Notes under the pieces: generated by a model
The model's input: the letters and a program-made list of their open reading frames with translations, nothing else
What the model was told of the DNA's origin: nothing
The model's database searches: none
Program-made: the position numbers and the translations under genes
Part shown: piece after piece, positions 1 through 8,082 of the stretch
Position numbering within the stretch: position 1 is the stretch's first letter
How the letters are laid out: the number at the start of each line of letters is the position of its first letter
NCBI RefSeq assembly: GCF_000735435.1
Contig: NZ_JMPP01000044.1
Span: forward strand, 1 to 47,285
From: Klebsiella planticola ATCC 33531
Lineage (GTDB): Bacteria; Pseudomonadota; Gammaproteobacteria; Enterobacterales; Enterobacteriaceae
Length of the DNA stretch: 47,285 nt
Direction: 5' to 3'

Positions 1-129
1 GGCGACGCTCACCGCCCCGTCTTTACTGTTCAGATGGCGGATCAGCACCTCGGTAATGTCGGCGGCCAGGGCGCTTTTTTGTTCATCGGTCAGTTCGCGG
101 GGAAAACATTTAATATCAACATGTGGCAT
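1..129 (-). CDS. pptA: 4-oxalocrotonate tautomerase family protein PptA (C-terminus cut by the window edge)
   Basis: The first 43 codons are present; the rest lies off the left edge. After Met comes Pro-2, the catalytic N-terminal proline that acts as general base in tautomerases of this superfamily once Met is removed. The opening residues ([13 protein letters not shown]) and the stretch [15 protein letters not shown] closely match E. coli PptA (YdcE), a small enzyme of about 77 residues that tautomerises phenylpyruvate-type substrates in vitro and whose physiological substrate is unclear. AGGAG lies about 5 bases upstream of the ATG. The next gene on this strand, yncG, is also an E. coli neighbour-region gene, which supports the assignment. 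Confidence 0.88.
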   Translation of the reverse strand, partial: MPHVDIKCFPRELTDEQKSALAADITEVLIRHLNSKDGAVSVA

Positions 130-196
130 AGCAGGCTCCTTATTGTCAGATCGATAAACTAGCATAGCGGTGGTCAGTCGGTTCGCCTTTTGTGCT

Positions 197-814
197 TTAA
201 ATCAACTCGTTGTCACGCAGAACCTGCTGTAGCTCCGGCCGCTGGTACACTTTGTCCGCCACGGCGACAAACTTTGGCGTGTGCGCCATAAACCACGCCC
301 GCCGCGGCCCCCAGTTGCACATCGCCGCGATATAACAGTCGAGCAGCGACATGTCGGCCCCCAACGCATAAGGCGCCGCCGTCAGCTGCTGTTCCAGCCA
401 CAGATACAGCGATTGGCGATAGCGGATGCAGTTCTCCCGCAGCTGTTCAGGCGCATCGGCGGTCCAGCGCTGCGGATAATCGGCATAGGTGAACGTAGGG
501 TAGACATTGGCCACCAGCCAGATCAACAGACGCTGAAACTGCTGGCGCTGCGGTGTGCCCGGCGCCGGTGCCAGATCCGGACGGCTATCGAGGATCATCA
601 GGGCAATCGCGGCGGATTCGGTCATCACGCTGCCATCGTCCAGCCGCAGGGTCGGCACCTGACACAACGGATTTATCTGCATCAGGCTGTCGCGCTGCGG
701 GCCCGGCTGGTCGAAGCCTGCCACGTTAACGAAATGGTAAGGAATGTTGGCCAGGGTCAGCATCAGCTCACTAATCGCCGATCCCCAGCCGGGTACGCCA
801 TAGACGGTCATCAT
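197..814 (-). CDS. yncG: Glutathione S-transferase-like protein YncG
   Basis: A 205-residue cytosolic protein of GST fold. The N-terminal thioredoxin-like half (about residues 1-78) contains the PLCQVPTL segment with the cis-proline that binds the glutathione backbone and the MTESAAIA segment (E-S/T-A motif) typical of GSTs. The helical C-terminal half carries [16 protein letters not shown]. It matches E. coli YncG along its length; the substrate is unknown. Three ATG codons lie in tandem (817, 814, 811). GGAGG is 3, 6 and 9 bases from them. I chose the middle one because it gives the 205-residue E. coli length and good spacing. In E. coli yncG adjoins ansP; here about 14 kb separates them. 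Confidence 0.85.
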   Translation of the reverse strand: MMTVYGVPGWGSAISELMLTLANIPYHFVNVAGFDQPGPQRDSLMQINPLCQVPTLRLDDGSVMTESAAIALMILDSRPDLAPAPGTPQRQQFQRLLIWLVANVYPTFTYADYPQRWTADAPEQLRENCIRYRQSLYLWLEQQLTAAPYALGADMSLLDCYIAAMCNWGPRRAWFMAHTPKFVAVADKVYQRPELQQVLRDNELI

Positions 815-911
815 CATCGGCCTCCACGATAAAGCTTAAGTTTAGGCACAAAATCGGACTGACATGCTGGCGGTACCGGGCGCTGCGCTTGTTCCCTTCG
901 GCGTGCAGTCG

Positions 912-1916
912 CTACGCCGATTCGCGCGCCACCAGGTGAAAGCCGATATCAATAATCACACCGCCTTCACCATAGCCTTCTATCCTATCGGCCAGCAGCG
1001 TCGCCGCCTGTTCGCCGATGGCGTGGCGATCGACGCTGACGGTCGTTAACGCCGGACGATTGCTGCCGGCGAAATCAAGATCGCCGAAACCAATCACCGC
1101 CAAATCCTCAGGCACGCGCAGACCGCGGCTTTCAGCTTCCATAATCGCCCCTTGCGCAAGCGTATCGGAGCTACAAACGATGACATCAAACTCGCCGGAA
1201 TCCAGTAACTGCGCCAGTCCACTGCGCCCCAACGCCAGAGATGCCGGCAGCGGCACTTCAACCTGAGGCACCGCCGGCAGACCGTTTTTGCTCAATACAG
1301 CGCACAACCCCTGCTTACGCAGCGCTGCGCGGGAATCTCCTGCCCACAGTAATCCCGGGCGGCGGTAGCCTTTTTGCCACAGAAATTCACCAATAGTTTC
1401 ACCCACCTTCTCGTGAGAAAAGCCCACCAGCATATCCAGCGGCGTAGGGGTCAGATCCCAGATTTCTACTACCGGCGTGGCGGCGTTAAGGATCGTTTTT
1501 TTCAGCGCCGGAGTATGCTGAATCCCGGTCAGGACCACACCATCCGGGCGCCGTGAAAGCAAGGTTGCGACCAGCTCAGCTTCGGTCTGACGGCTATAGC
1601 CTGCCACACAGAGCAGCATGTGATAGCCGCGCGCGGCGAGGGTATCGCTGAGAGCCTGAATCGTATCGACGAACATATTGTTGTTAATCTGCGGTACGAC
1701 GACGGCCACCAGTTTGCTGCGCCGCGATGCCAGACCGCCCGCCAGCGCATTGGGGATATAGCCGGTAGCCTGTACCGCCTGCATGACTTTCTCCACCGTT
1801 TTCGGCCGCACCAGCTGCGGGGTATTTAGCGCGCGGCTGACCGTCATCGATGACAACCCGGCGCTGCGGGCGACATCATCCAGCGTTGGTGCGCGCGACG
1901 GTTTTCTGCTTTTCAC
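912..1916 (-). CDS. LacI/GntR-family transcriptional repressor
   Basis: A 334-residue regulator. Residues 11-32 form the LacI-type helix-turn-helix (TLDDVARSAGLSSMTVSRAL), followed by the hinge helix region (PNALAGGLASRRS) and a periplasmic-binding-protein-like effector domain (about 58-330). I set the start at a GTG at 1916, because AGGGG lies 7 bases upstream and the protein then begins right before the HTH; an in-frame start about 96 bases upstream would add 32 residues that look non-coding. It is divergent from the galactarate/talarate dehydratase, whose upstream region holds a LacI-family-type palindrome (2179-2200), so it probably represses the dehydratase-transporter pair in response to an aldaric acid or a derivative. 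The effector is inferred only. Confidence 0.85.
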   Translation of the reverse strand: MKSRKPSRAPTLDDVARSAGLSSMTVSRALNTPQLVRPKTVEKVMQAVQATGYIPNALAGGLASRRSKLVAVVVPQINNNMFVDTIQALSDTLAARGYHMLLCVAGYSRQTEAELVATLLSRRPDGVVLTGIQHTPALKKTILNAATPVVEIWDLTPTPLDMLVGFSHEKVGETIGEFLWQKGYRRPGLLWAGDSRAALRKQGLCAVLSKNGLPAVPQVEVPLPASLALGRSGLAQLLDSGEFDVIVCSSDTLAQGAIMEAESRGLRVPEDLAVIGFGDLDFAGSNRPALTTVSVDRHAIGEQAATLLADRIEGYGEGGVIIDIGFHLVARESA

Positions 1917-2076
1917 GACGAAGCCCCTGTATTGAATCGTTTTCCTGCGGGCATTATTGATGATGACCCACGCAATTGCCAGTCTCCTTCGACATATCCC
2001 CAATGGAATCAATTACCTGAAAGACAAAATGTTATCGCTATCATTTTTGTTTGTGCTTTTTCACAAATCTGATTGG

Positions 2077-2098
2077 ATTGTGATATCTAATACACAAT
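2077..2098. promoter_or_regulatory. Possible CRP-like inverted repeat
   Basis: ATTGTG and CACAAT form an inverted repeat with a 10-base gap. It also reads TGTGA-N6-ATACA at CRP spacing, with a perfect left half and a weak right half. It lies in the AT-rich divergent region between the LacI-type regulator and the dehydratase, where catabolite control would be expected. Weak evidence. Confidence 0.25.
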
Positions 2099-2178
2099 TT
2101 TACCATTAATAACCGCTAATTGTGATCATTTGTACAAATTAACGCCATCGCCGTAGCGGCGATTTAAAATCAGGATTA

Positions 2179-2200
2179 AAAATGTTAGCGCAAACATTTT
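2179..2200. promoter_or_regulatory. Probable LacI-family operator
   Basis: AAAATGTT and AACATTTT form a perfect 8-base inverted repeat around AGCGCA, giving ATGTTAGCGCAAACAT. The centre CG and the TGTTA arm resemble operators of the LacI/GntR family. It sits just upstream of the dehydratase ribosome-binding site (AAGGA at 2208-2212), where a bound repressor would block transcription. The likely ligand is the divergent LacI-type regulator. Confidence 0.6.
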
Positions 2201-2219
2201 TAACTTTAAGGAACTAATC

Positions 2220-3416
2220 ATGACCTTCAGCGCTAACTCTGAGTCCGTAACCTACGCGAAAACCCTCGGCGTCAAAACCGCTGCCGAAACCGGCGATCGC
2301 ATTGAGCACGTCAAACTGTCGCTGGCCTTTTTACCGCTGGCCACGCCGGTCAGCGACGCCAAGGTGCTGACCGGTCGGCAAAAGCCGCTGACCGAAGTGG
2401 CGATTATCATCGCCGAAATTCGCTCCCGCGATGGCTTCGAAGGCGTCGGTTTTAGCTACTCGAAACGCGCGGGCGGCCAGGGGATCTACGCGCACGCGAA
2501 AGAAATTGCCGATAACCTGCTCGGCGAAGACCCGAACGATATCGATAAGCTCTATACCAAACTGCTGTGGGCCGGCGCATCCGTTGGCCGCAGCGGCATG
2601 GCGGTGCAGGCCATCTCCCCTATCGATATCGCGCTGTGGGATATGAAAGCCAAACGTGCCGCGCTGCCGCTGGCCAAACTCCTCGGCTCGCACCGGGATT
2701 CCGTGCAGTGCTACAACACCTCGGGCGGTTTCCTGCATACACCGCTGGATCAGGTGTTGAAGAACGTGGCTATTTCGCGGGAAAACGGCATCGGCGGAAT
2801 CAAACTGAAGGTCGGTCAGCCTGATACCGCTGAAGATATCCGCCGACTGACGGCAGTGCGCGAGGTGTTGGGCGACGATTTCCCGCTGATGGTCGATGCC
2901 AACCAGCAGTGGGATCGCGAAACGGCCATCCGCATGGGACGGAAAATGGAATCGTTTAATCTTGTCTGGATTGAAGAGCCCCTCGATGCCTACGACGTTG
3001 AAGGCCATGCCCAGCTTGCCGCTGCGCTGGATACCCCCATCGCGACCGGCGAAATGCTGACCAGCTTTCGCGAGCATGAACAGCTGATTCTCGGTAACGC
3101 CAGCGACTTTGTGCAGCCGGATGCCCCGCGTGTGGGCGGCATCTCGCCGTTCCTCAAAATTATGGACCTCGCCGCAAAGCATGGTCGCAAACTGGCGCCG
3201 CATTTTGCCATGGAGGTGCATCTGCATCTGGCCGCCGCCTATCCTCTGGAGCCGTGGCTGGAGCACTTCGAATGGTTAAATCCGCTGTTTAATGAACAGC
3301 TTGAATTGCGCGACGGGCGGATGTGGGTATCTGAACGCCACGGTCTGGGCTTTACGCTGAGCGAGCAGGCCCGCCGCTGGACCCAACAGAGCTGCGAGTT
3401 TGGCAAACGCCCCTGA
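2220..3416 (+). CDS. Galactarate / L-talarate dehydratase (enolase superfamily)
   Basis: A 398-residue enzyme nearly identical, as I recall it, to the characterised Salmonella TalrD/GalrD. It dehydrates galactarate (meso-galactaric acid) and L-talarate to 5-keto-4-deoxyglucarate in the cytosol. The enolase-superfamily active site is visible: the KxK motif at K195/K197, metal ligands D226 (VDAN), E252 (IEEP) and E278 (GEM), and the D301/H328 dyad (QPDAP, APHFAMEVH). AAGGA sits 7 bases before the ATG. It is followed 179 bases later by an MFS sugar-acid transporter and faces a LacI-type repressor, so the three form an uptake-and-dehydration unit. Enzymes for the later steps (GarL, GarR, GarK types) are not in this window. 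Confidence 0.92.
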   Translation: MTFSANSESVTYAKTLGVKTAAETGDRIEHVKLSLAFLPLATPVSDAKVLTGRQKPLTEVAIIIAEIRSRDGFEGVGFSYSKRAGGQGIYAHAKEIADNLLGEDPNDIDKLYTKLLWAGASVGRSGMAVQAISPIDIALWDMKAKRAALPLAKLLGSHRDSVQCYNTSGGFLHTPLDQVLKNVAISRENGIGGIKLKVGQPDTAEDIRRLTAVREVLGDDFPLMVDANQQWDRETAIRMGRKMESFNLVWIEEPLDAYDVEGHAQLAAALDTPIATGEMLTSFREHEQLILGNASDFVQPDAPRVGGISPFLKIMDLAAKHGRKLAPHFAMEVHLHLAAAYPLEPWLEHFEWLNPLFNEQLELRDGRMWVSERHGLGFTLSEQARRWTQQSCEFGKRP

Positions 3417-3425
3417 TAAATGCGC

Positions 3426-3457
3426 CCCGGATGACGCTACCAATCGGTTTATCCGGG
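3426..3457. repeat. REP-like stem-loop
   Basis: CCCGGAT (3426-3432) pairs with ATCCGGG (3451-3457) across an 18-base gap, and the right arm reads TTTATCCGGGCTG, similar to enterobacterial REP elements. It is in the 179-base gap between the dehydratase and the transporter and could stabilise the upstream mRNA end. A single copy was noticed here. Confidence 0.4.
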
Positions 3458-3595
3458 CTGCCACGTCATCACATCGGCGGAAAAGGTGACGATACCACCG
3501 GATTTGCTGATAACGACAAGCGGGAGCGCCTGGTCTTTATCTCGTGCTCCTGACAGACAGTATTTACATCAACAACCCTGCAAAGGAGTTGACTC

Positions 3596-4906
3596 ATGAC
3601 CACCACCGCAAAGCGCAGCAATGTGCGCTATGGTATTTTATTATTCCTTTTTTTGGCTACCGTATTTAATTATGCCGATCGCGCAACGTTATCCGTCGTT
3701 GCCCCGATGATGAGTAAAGAGTTAGGTTTTGATCCGGAAGCCATGGGGTTGGCTTTTTCGGTTTTCGGCATCTCGTATGTGGTGATGCAAATACCCGGCG
3801 GCTGGCTGCTGGATAAATACGGTTCACGACTGGTCTACGGCTGCGCGCTAATTGGCTGGTCGCTGGTGACCATGCTGCAGGGCACCATCTATCTGTATGC
3901 CAGCCCGCTTATCGTGCTGATTATCCTGCGCTTGATGATGGGAGCGATTGAAGCACCGGCGTTCCCGGCCAACAGTCGCCTCAGCGTCCAGTGGTTCCCG
4001 AATAAAGAACGTGGCTTCGTCACCTCGGTTTATCAGGCGGCGCAATATATTTCATTGGGTATTGTTACGCCATTGATGACGATTATTTTGCATAACCTCA
4101 GCTGGCACTATGTCTTTTATTATATTGGCGCCATTGGGGTCGTGCTGGGGATATTCTGGCTGATCAAAGTCAAAGATCCTCTGCACCATCCGGCAATTAA
4201 TCAACAGGAACTTGATTATATTCGCGACGGCGGCGGTGAACCGGAACTGGGCAGCCGAAAAACGCAGTCGAAGCTTACGCTCGCGCAGGTCAAAAGCGTC
4301 TGCGTGAACCGGATGATGATCGGGGTCTATATTGGCCAGTTTTGCGTAACCTCGATCACCTGGTTCTTCCTCACCTGGTTTCCCACCTATCTTTATCAGG
4401 CCAAAGGCATGTCGATTCTGAAGGTTGGCTTCGTCGCCAGTATCCCGGCGATTGCCGGGTTTATCGGCGGCCTGCTCGGCGGCGTCTTCTCCGACTGGTT
4501 ACTCAGGCAGGGCTATAGCCTGACTACCGCCCGCAAGCTGCCGGTGATCTGCGGAATGCTGCTTTCCTGCGTCATTGTTGTCGCCAATTATACCGGTTCG
4601 GAAGTGGTGGTGATTGCCGCCATGAGTCTGGCCTTTTTCGCGAAAGGCTTTGGCAACCTTGGCTGGTGTATCCTCAGCGACACATCGCCGAAAGAAATGC
4701 TCGGCATTGCTGGCGGCGTCTTCAATATGTGCGGCAACCTGGCAAGTATTATCACCCCGCTAGTGATTGGCGTCATCATTGCCAACACCCACTCATTTGA
4801 TTACGCCATTTTGTATGTCGGTTCGATGGGAATAATAGGTCTGCTCTCGTATCTGTTTATCGTCGGCCCGCTGGATCGCATTACGCTCACACCGCGCGCC
4901 GCCTGA
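3596..4906 (+). CDS. MFS transporter of the anion:cation symporter (GarP/GudP-like) family
   Basis: A 436-residue membrane protein with about 12 hydrophobic segments. It starts with the family-typical R-Y-G-I-L-x-FLFLATVFNYADRATL segment, in which NYADR is the signature of the hexuronate/aldarate:H+ symporters (GarP, GudP, ExuT). A hydrophilic loop near residues 200-230 separates the two halves. AAGGAG precedes the ATG. Its position after the galactarate/talarate dehydratase suggests it imports galactarate, talarate or glucarate. Exact substrate is inference. Confidence 0.85.
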   Translation: MTTTAKRSNVRYGILLFLFLATVFNYADRATLSVVAPMMSKELGFDPEAMGLAFSVFGISYVVMQIPGGWLLDKYGSRLVYGCALIGWSLVTMLQGTIYLYASPLIVLIILRLMMGAIEAPAFPANSRLSVQWFPNKERGFVTSVYQAAQYISLGIVTPLMTIILHNLSWHYVFYYIGAIGVVLGIFWLIKVKDPLHHPAINQQELDYIRDGGGEPELGSRKTQSKLTLAQVKSVCVNRMMIGVYIGQFCVTSITWFFLTWFPTYLYQAKGMSILKVGFVASIPAIAGFIGGLLGGVFSDWLLRQGYSLTTARKLPVICGMLLSCVIVVANYTGSEVVVIAAMSLAFFAKGFGNLGWCILSDTSPKEMLGIAGGVFNMCGNLASIITPLVIGVIIANTHSFDYAILYVGSMGIIGLLSYLFIVGPLDRITLTPRAA

Positions 4907-4933
4907 TTTAATACCGCTGGCGAAGATTCGCCC

Positions 4934-4974
4934 CCGCTGTTTCGCCCTACACTCCGGCGAAACAGCGGTTTTTT
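4934..4974. terminator. Rho-independent terminator between convergent genes
   Basis: CCGCTGTTTCGCC (4934-4946) pairs perfectly over 13 bases with GGCGAAACAGCGG (4956-4968), followed by six T. It ends the plus-strand transporter transcript. The minus-strand operon terminates at the same spot; its stop codon lies in the T run. Confidence 0.9.
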
Positions 4975-5866
4975 AGTAGGTGATCCCCGGGGGATTCACC
5001 TGAGACTGTGCTACCGCCTCGCCCTGCTCTCCCCAGCGTGCCAGCACCTGCTGGTATTCGCCGCGCGCAATGGCGCCATCGAGCGCCGCCTGCAACGCAA
5101 ACACCAGGCCATTGCCCTTTTTGGTGGTGGTAGCGACCCAGGCTTTTTTCGGCCCCAGCCCGACAACTTTGGTGGTCCCGGTCAGCGCCGCTTTGTAGGC
5201 CGCCACCGACTGGGGGCCAAAGAAAACATCGGCGCGCCCGGACTGGATGTACAGATTGCCGGAGGCGTCGTCGGTTAAATAGATCGGCAAAGCCAGCTGG
5301 CGCCCCGCCGCTTCATTCTCCCCGTTCCAGCCAAGCAAAATACGCTCCTGATTGGTGCCGGATCCGACGATCACCTTCCGCCCGGAGAGATCCGCCGCGC
5401 CGCTGATTTTCTCAATGGCGCTGGTGGATTTAACCGAAAATGCCAGCGAATCGACGCGATAGGTGGCGAAATCGAATTTCTCCTTACGCTGTTCGGTGAC
5501 CGCGATATTGACCAGCGCCACGTCGTAACGCCCGGAGGTGATCCCCAGCGGCCAGTCTTCCCAGGCCGTCGGCACCAGTTTCAGCTTGAGGCCTAAACTG
5601 CCGGCCAGTAGACGGGCAATATCCGGGTCGCTGCCGATGCGCGTCCGGTTGTCGCTGGCCAGCAGCGCCAGCGGCGGTGAATTAAGCGCTGAAATCGCCA
5701 CCGTCAGCGTACCGGGTTCAACAAAGCGATAGCTGGCCGGGATCCTGGCGATCGCGGCGTTGTCCACCGTTACCGGCAGCGGCTGTTCGTTCGCCCGGAG
5801 ATCAATTTTCGCCTGCGCCCCCGCCGAGAGCGCGCCCAGCGCCAGGGCAACTATCCTTGTTCTCAT
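4973..5866 (-). CDS. Periplasmic amino-acid-binding protein of an ABC importer (last gene of the operon)
   Basis: A 297-residue solute-binding protein (SBP_bac_3, polar amino-acid class). A signal peptide of about 19 residues ends with AGAQA-K. The family features FDFATYR, the GSGTNQE strand and TSGRYDVALVNIAVTEQRKEKFDF are clear. It is clearly paralogous to the binding protein at 8083-9015, sharing FDFATYR-DS, GSGTNQE-ILL-WN, QSGRAD-FFGP and a common ending SQxNPxG. Its ATG overlaps the ATPase stop by 4 bases, so translation is coupled. It is the last of eight genes. From the neighbours I infer an S-substituted cysteine or similar sulphur-containing amino acid as ligand. Confidence 0.83.
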   Translation of the reverse strand: MRTRIVALALGALSAGAQAKIDLRANEQPLPVTVDNAAIARIPASYRFVEPGTLTVAISALNSPPLALLASDNRTRIGSDPDIARLLAGSLGLKLKLVPTAWEDWPLGITSGRYDVALVNIAVTEQRKEKFDFATYRVDSLAFSVKSTSAIEKISGAADLSGRKVIVGSGTNQERILLGWNGENEAAGRQLALPIYLTDDASGNLYIQSGRADVFFGPQSVAAYKAALTGTTKVVGLGPKKAWVATTTKKGNGLVFALQAALDGAIARGEYQQVLARWGEQGEAVAQSQVNPPGITY

Positions 5867-6639
5867 GCCAGCACCTTTGATAAAAATTGCCGCGTACGCT
5901 GATGCTGCGGATGATTAAGCACCGCGTCGCTGCTGCCCTGCTCAATAATTTTCCCCTCGACCATAAACACCACCTGATCGGCCACTTCGCGGGCAAACCC
6001 CATCTCATGCGTCACCACCACCAGCGTGGTACCGGAGCGGGCCAGCTTCTTAATCACATCGAGCACTTCGCCCACCAGCTCCGGGTCCAGCGCCGACGTC
6101 GGTTCATCGAACAGCAGCACTCGCGGCTTGAGGGCCAGCGCCCTGGCGATGGCAATCCGCTGCTGCTGGCCGCCGGAGAGATGGCGCGACCAGGCATCGG
6201 CCTTGTGGCGCAGCCCCACCACATCCAGCAGCTCATAGGCGCGCTCGACCGCTTCCTTACGGCTGACCTGCTTGTGGGCGATCGGTGCTTCAATCAGGTT
6301 TTCCAGCACCGTCAGATGCGGGAACAGGTTGAAGTTCTGAAACACGTAGCCCACGTTAACGCGCTGGCGCAGAATCTCTCTCTCCTTCAGCTCATAGAGC
6401 TTATCGCCCTGGCGCCGATAGCCAATGTAGTCGCCATCAATCTGAATAAACCCTTCATCCACTCGCTCAAGATGGTTTATGGCGCGCAGCAGGGTTGATT
6501 TCCCCGAACCGGATGGCCCGAGGATCACCGTCACCGTGCCGGGCGGAATTTCCAGCGAGACATCATCCAGCGCTTTATGGCGGCCGAAATACTTACTGAC
6601 GCCGGTAATCGAGATATGACCGTTATGAGAGTTGGGCAT
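5863..6639 (-). CDS. ABC transporter ATP-binding protein, polar amino-acid type
   Basis: A 258-residue ATPase of the GlnQ/HisP/TcyN type. Walker A is GPSGSGKST at residues 41-49, the Q-loop lies in GYVFQNFNLFPHL, the signature is LSGGQQQRIAIARA, Walker B is VLLFDEPTSALDPE, and the switch histidine is in VVVTHEMGFA. I chose the ATG at 6639 because GGAGG is 7 bases upstream. A start 42 bases earlier would add residues encoded by the overlapping permease end. It overlaps the permease by 17 bases and the downstream binding protein by 4. It energises uptake by the two neighbouring binding proteins through the single permease. Confidence 0.92.
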   Translation of the reverse strand: MPNSHNGHISITGVSKYFGRHKALDDVSLEIPPGTVTVILGPSGSGKSTLLRAINHLERVDEGFIQIDGDYIGYRRQGDKLYELKEREILRQRVNVGYVFQNFNLFPHLTVLENLIEAPIAHKQVSRKEAVERAYELLDVVGLRHKADAWSRHLSGGQQQRIAIARALALKPRVLLFDEPTSALDPELVGEVLDVIKKLARSGTTLVVVTHEMGFAREVADQVVFMVEGKIIEQGSSDAVLNHPQHQRTRQFLSKVLA

Positions 6640-7552
6640 GAATGGCCTCCTGCGGTTTCTGCGGCTGACGTGCGGAGTCATCGGCGCGCGCGCGGCGCGG
6701 CGAGTTGACCGCCGAACGGCGTTCGCTGCGCGCGAGGGCGCGTTCCACCAGATATTGAATCAGCGACAGGACGCTGGTGATCGCCAGATACCAGACGGCG
6801 CCCACCATCAGCAGCGGAATCACTTCCTGGGTACGGTTGTAAATCATCTGGATGGTGTAAAACAGCTCGGGCATCGCCAGCACATAAACCATCGCCGTCC
6901 CTTTGGCGAGGCTGATAATTTCATTAAAACCAGAAGGCAAAATCGTGCGCAGCGCCTGAGGCAGAATAATCCGCAGCGTACGCCGCCACGCCGGCAGCCC
7001 CAGCGCCGCGGCCGCCTCATACTGACCGTGGTCAACGCCGAGGAAGCCGCCGCGAATGATCTCCGCAGTATAGGCGCTCTGCACCAGCGTCAGCCCCACA
7101 ACCGCCGTGGAAAACTGCCCCAGCACGTTGATGGTCTGATAACTCCCCCAACTGATCCCGGTAAACGGAATACCGAGCGATAGCGTGTCATAGAGATAAG
7201 AGAAGTTGTAGAGGATTATCAACACCACAATCAGCGGCAGCGAGCGAAACAGCCAGATATAGCCCCAGGCCAGGCTGCTCAGCAGCCATGAGGAAGAGAG
7301 TCTGGCCAGCGCCAGCAGGCCGCCAAAAATCACGCTCAGTACCGTACCCAGCAGCGTCAGCAGCAGCGTTTGTCCCAGCCCTTCAAGAATGACCGGGTCA
7401 AAGAACCAGCGGGCGAAGACCGCCCACTCCCAGCGCGGGTTAAAGGCCACCGACTGCACGACGGCCGCCAGCACCAACAGCGCCACCACTGCGCCGACGG
7501 CGCGCAGCGGGTAGCGTGCCGGGACCACTTTAATCGTTTCCGATCTGTTCAT
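6623..7552 (-). CDS. ABC transporter permease, polar amino-acid type (His/Glu/Gln/Arg/opine family)
   Basis: A 309-residue inner-membrane protein with about six hydrophobic segments. The LARLSSSWLL and GLDx-type EAAxALGLPAWRRTLRIILPQALR segments form the EAA loop that contacts the ATPase. The family-typical GLTLVQSAYTAEIIRGG is present. The C-terminal tail (about residues 280-309) is basic and hydrophilic and overlaps the ATPase gene. GAGGAGAG precedes the ATG. Only one permease gene is present, so it probably works as a homodimer, as in several amino-acid ABC systems. Confidence 0.9.
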   Translation of the reverse strand: MNRSETIKVVPARYPLRAVGAVVALLVLAAVVQSVAFNPRWEWAVFARWFFDPVILEGLGQTLLLTLLGTVLSVIFGGLLALARLSSSWLLSSLAWGYIWLFRSLPLIVVLIILYNFSYLYDTLSLGIPFTGISWGSYQTINVLGQFSTAVVGLTLVQSAYTAEIIRGGFLGVDHGQYEAAAALGLPAWRRTLRIILPQALRTILPSGFNEIISLAKGTAMVYVLAMPELFYTIQMIYNRTQEVIPLLMVGAVWYLAITSVLSLIQYLVERALARSERRSAVNSPRRARADDSARQPQKPQEAIHAQLS

Positions 7553-7561
7553 GTTCTCTCC

Positions 7562-8071
7562 TCAGGCGCTGTGGCTTAGGGCGCTTACCGCCAGCGCTTT
7601 GGTGAACCGTAGCCGGCCGTCAAATGGCGGCTGGCTGTACTCTTCCGGGTTGCGAGCCAGGTCAAACTGCGCGTCGTAGCCCTGGCTCAGATAGAGCCTG
7701 ACCGCTTCCGGCTGGCGAAAGCCGGTGGTCAGGTAGATATGGCTGTAGCCTGCCAAAACCGCCCGCCGCTCCAGCTCCTGTACCACTTTCGCCGCCAGTC
7801 CCTGCTGGCGCAGGGCCGGATGGGTCCAGATACGTTTAATTTCCGCCGTGTGGCTGTCCTTCGGCTTATAGGCGCCGGTGGCGATAATTTCCCCCTCCCG
7901 CTCCAGCACGATAAACAGCCCCTGCGGCGCCAGATACCATTCGGTCAGTTCGACTTCCGCATCGCGGGAAAAATAGTCGCCGTAGCGCGACGCGTATTCG
8001 GCGAACAGGCCGTTGATAATCGGCTGGAGTTCAGGCGCTTCGGGTGAGATATCGCGGAATGCTGCACTCAT
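7562..8071 (-). CDS. GNAT-family N-acetyltransferase
   Basis: A 169-residue protein with the GNAT core: the acetyl-CoA loop in RIWTHPALRQQGLAAKVVQEL (Q/R-x-x-G-L/A motif) and strand YLTTGFRQPEAVRLYLSQGY. GGAGG sits 4-5 bases before the ATG. It lies inside the transporter/monooxygenase operon, 9 bases before the permease gene. In B. subtilis the yxe and ytm operons likewise join a GNAT enzyme to a cystine-type importer, flavin monooxygenases and an M20 deacetylase. There the GNAT enzyme N-acetylates the S-modified cysteine before the C-S bond is broken. The same role is inferred here; the acyl acceptor is not proven. Confidence 0.85.
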   Translation of the reverse strand: MSAAFRDISPEAPELQPIINGLFAEYASRYGDYFSRDAEVELTEWYLAPQGLFIVLEREGEIIATGAYKPKDSHTAEIKRIWTHPALRQQGLAAKVVQELERRAVLAGYSHIYLTTGFRQPEAVRLYLSQGYDAQFDLARNPEEYSQPPFDGRLRFTKALAVSALSHSA

Positions 8072-8082
8072 ATTGCCTCCTG

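Noticed and set aside
2051-2066. TTTGTG-CTTTTT-CACAAA as a CRP site
   Set aside because: The TGTG and CACA halves are 6 bases apart, not the 8 needed for CRP.
2331-3266. 311-residue frame opposite the dehydratase
   Set aside because: It lies antisense within a gene with a fully recognised active site; it is an artefact of GC-rich codon bias.
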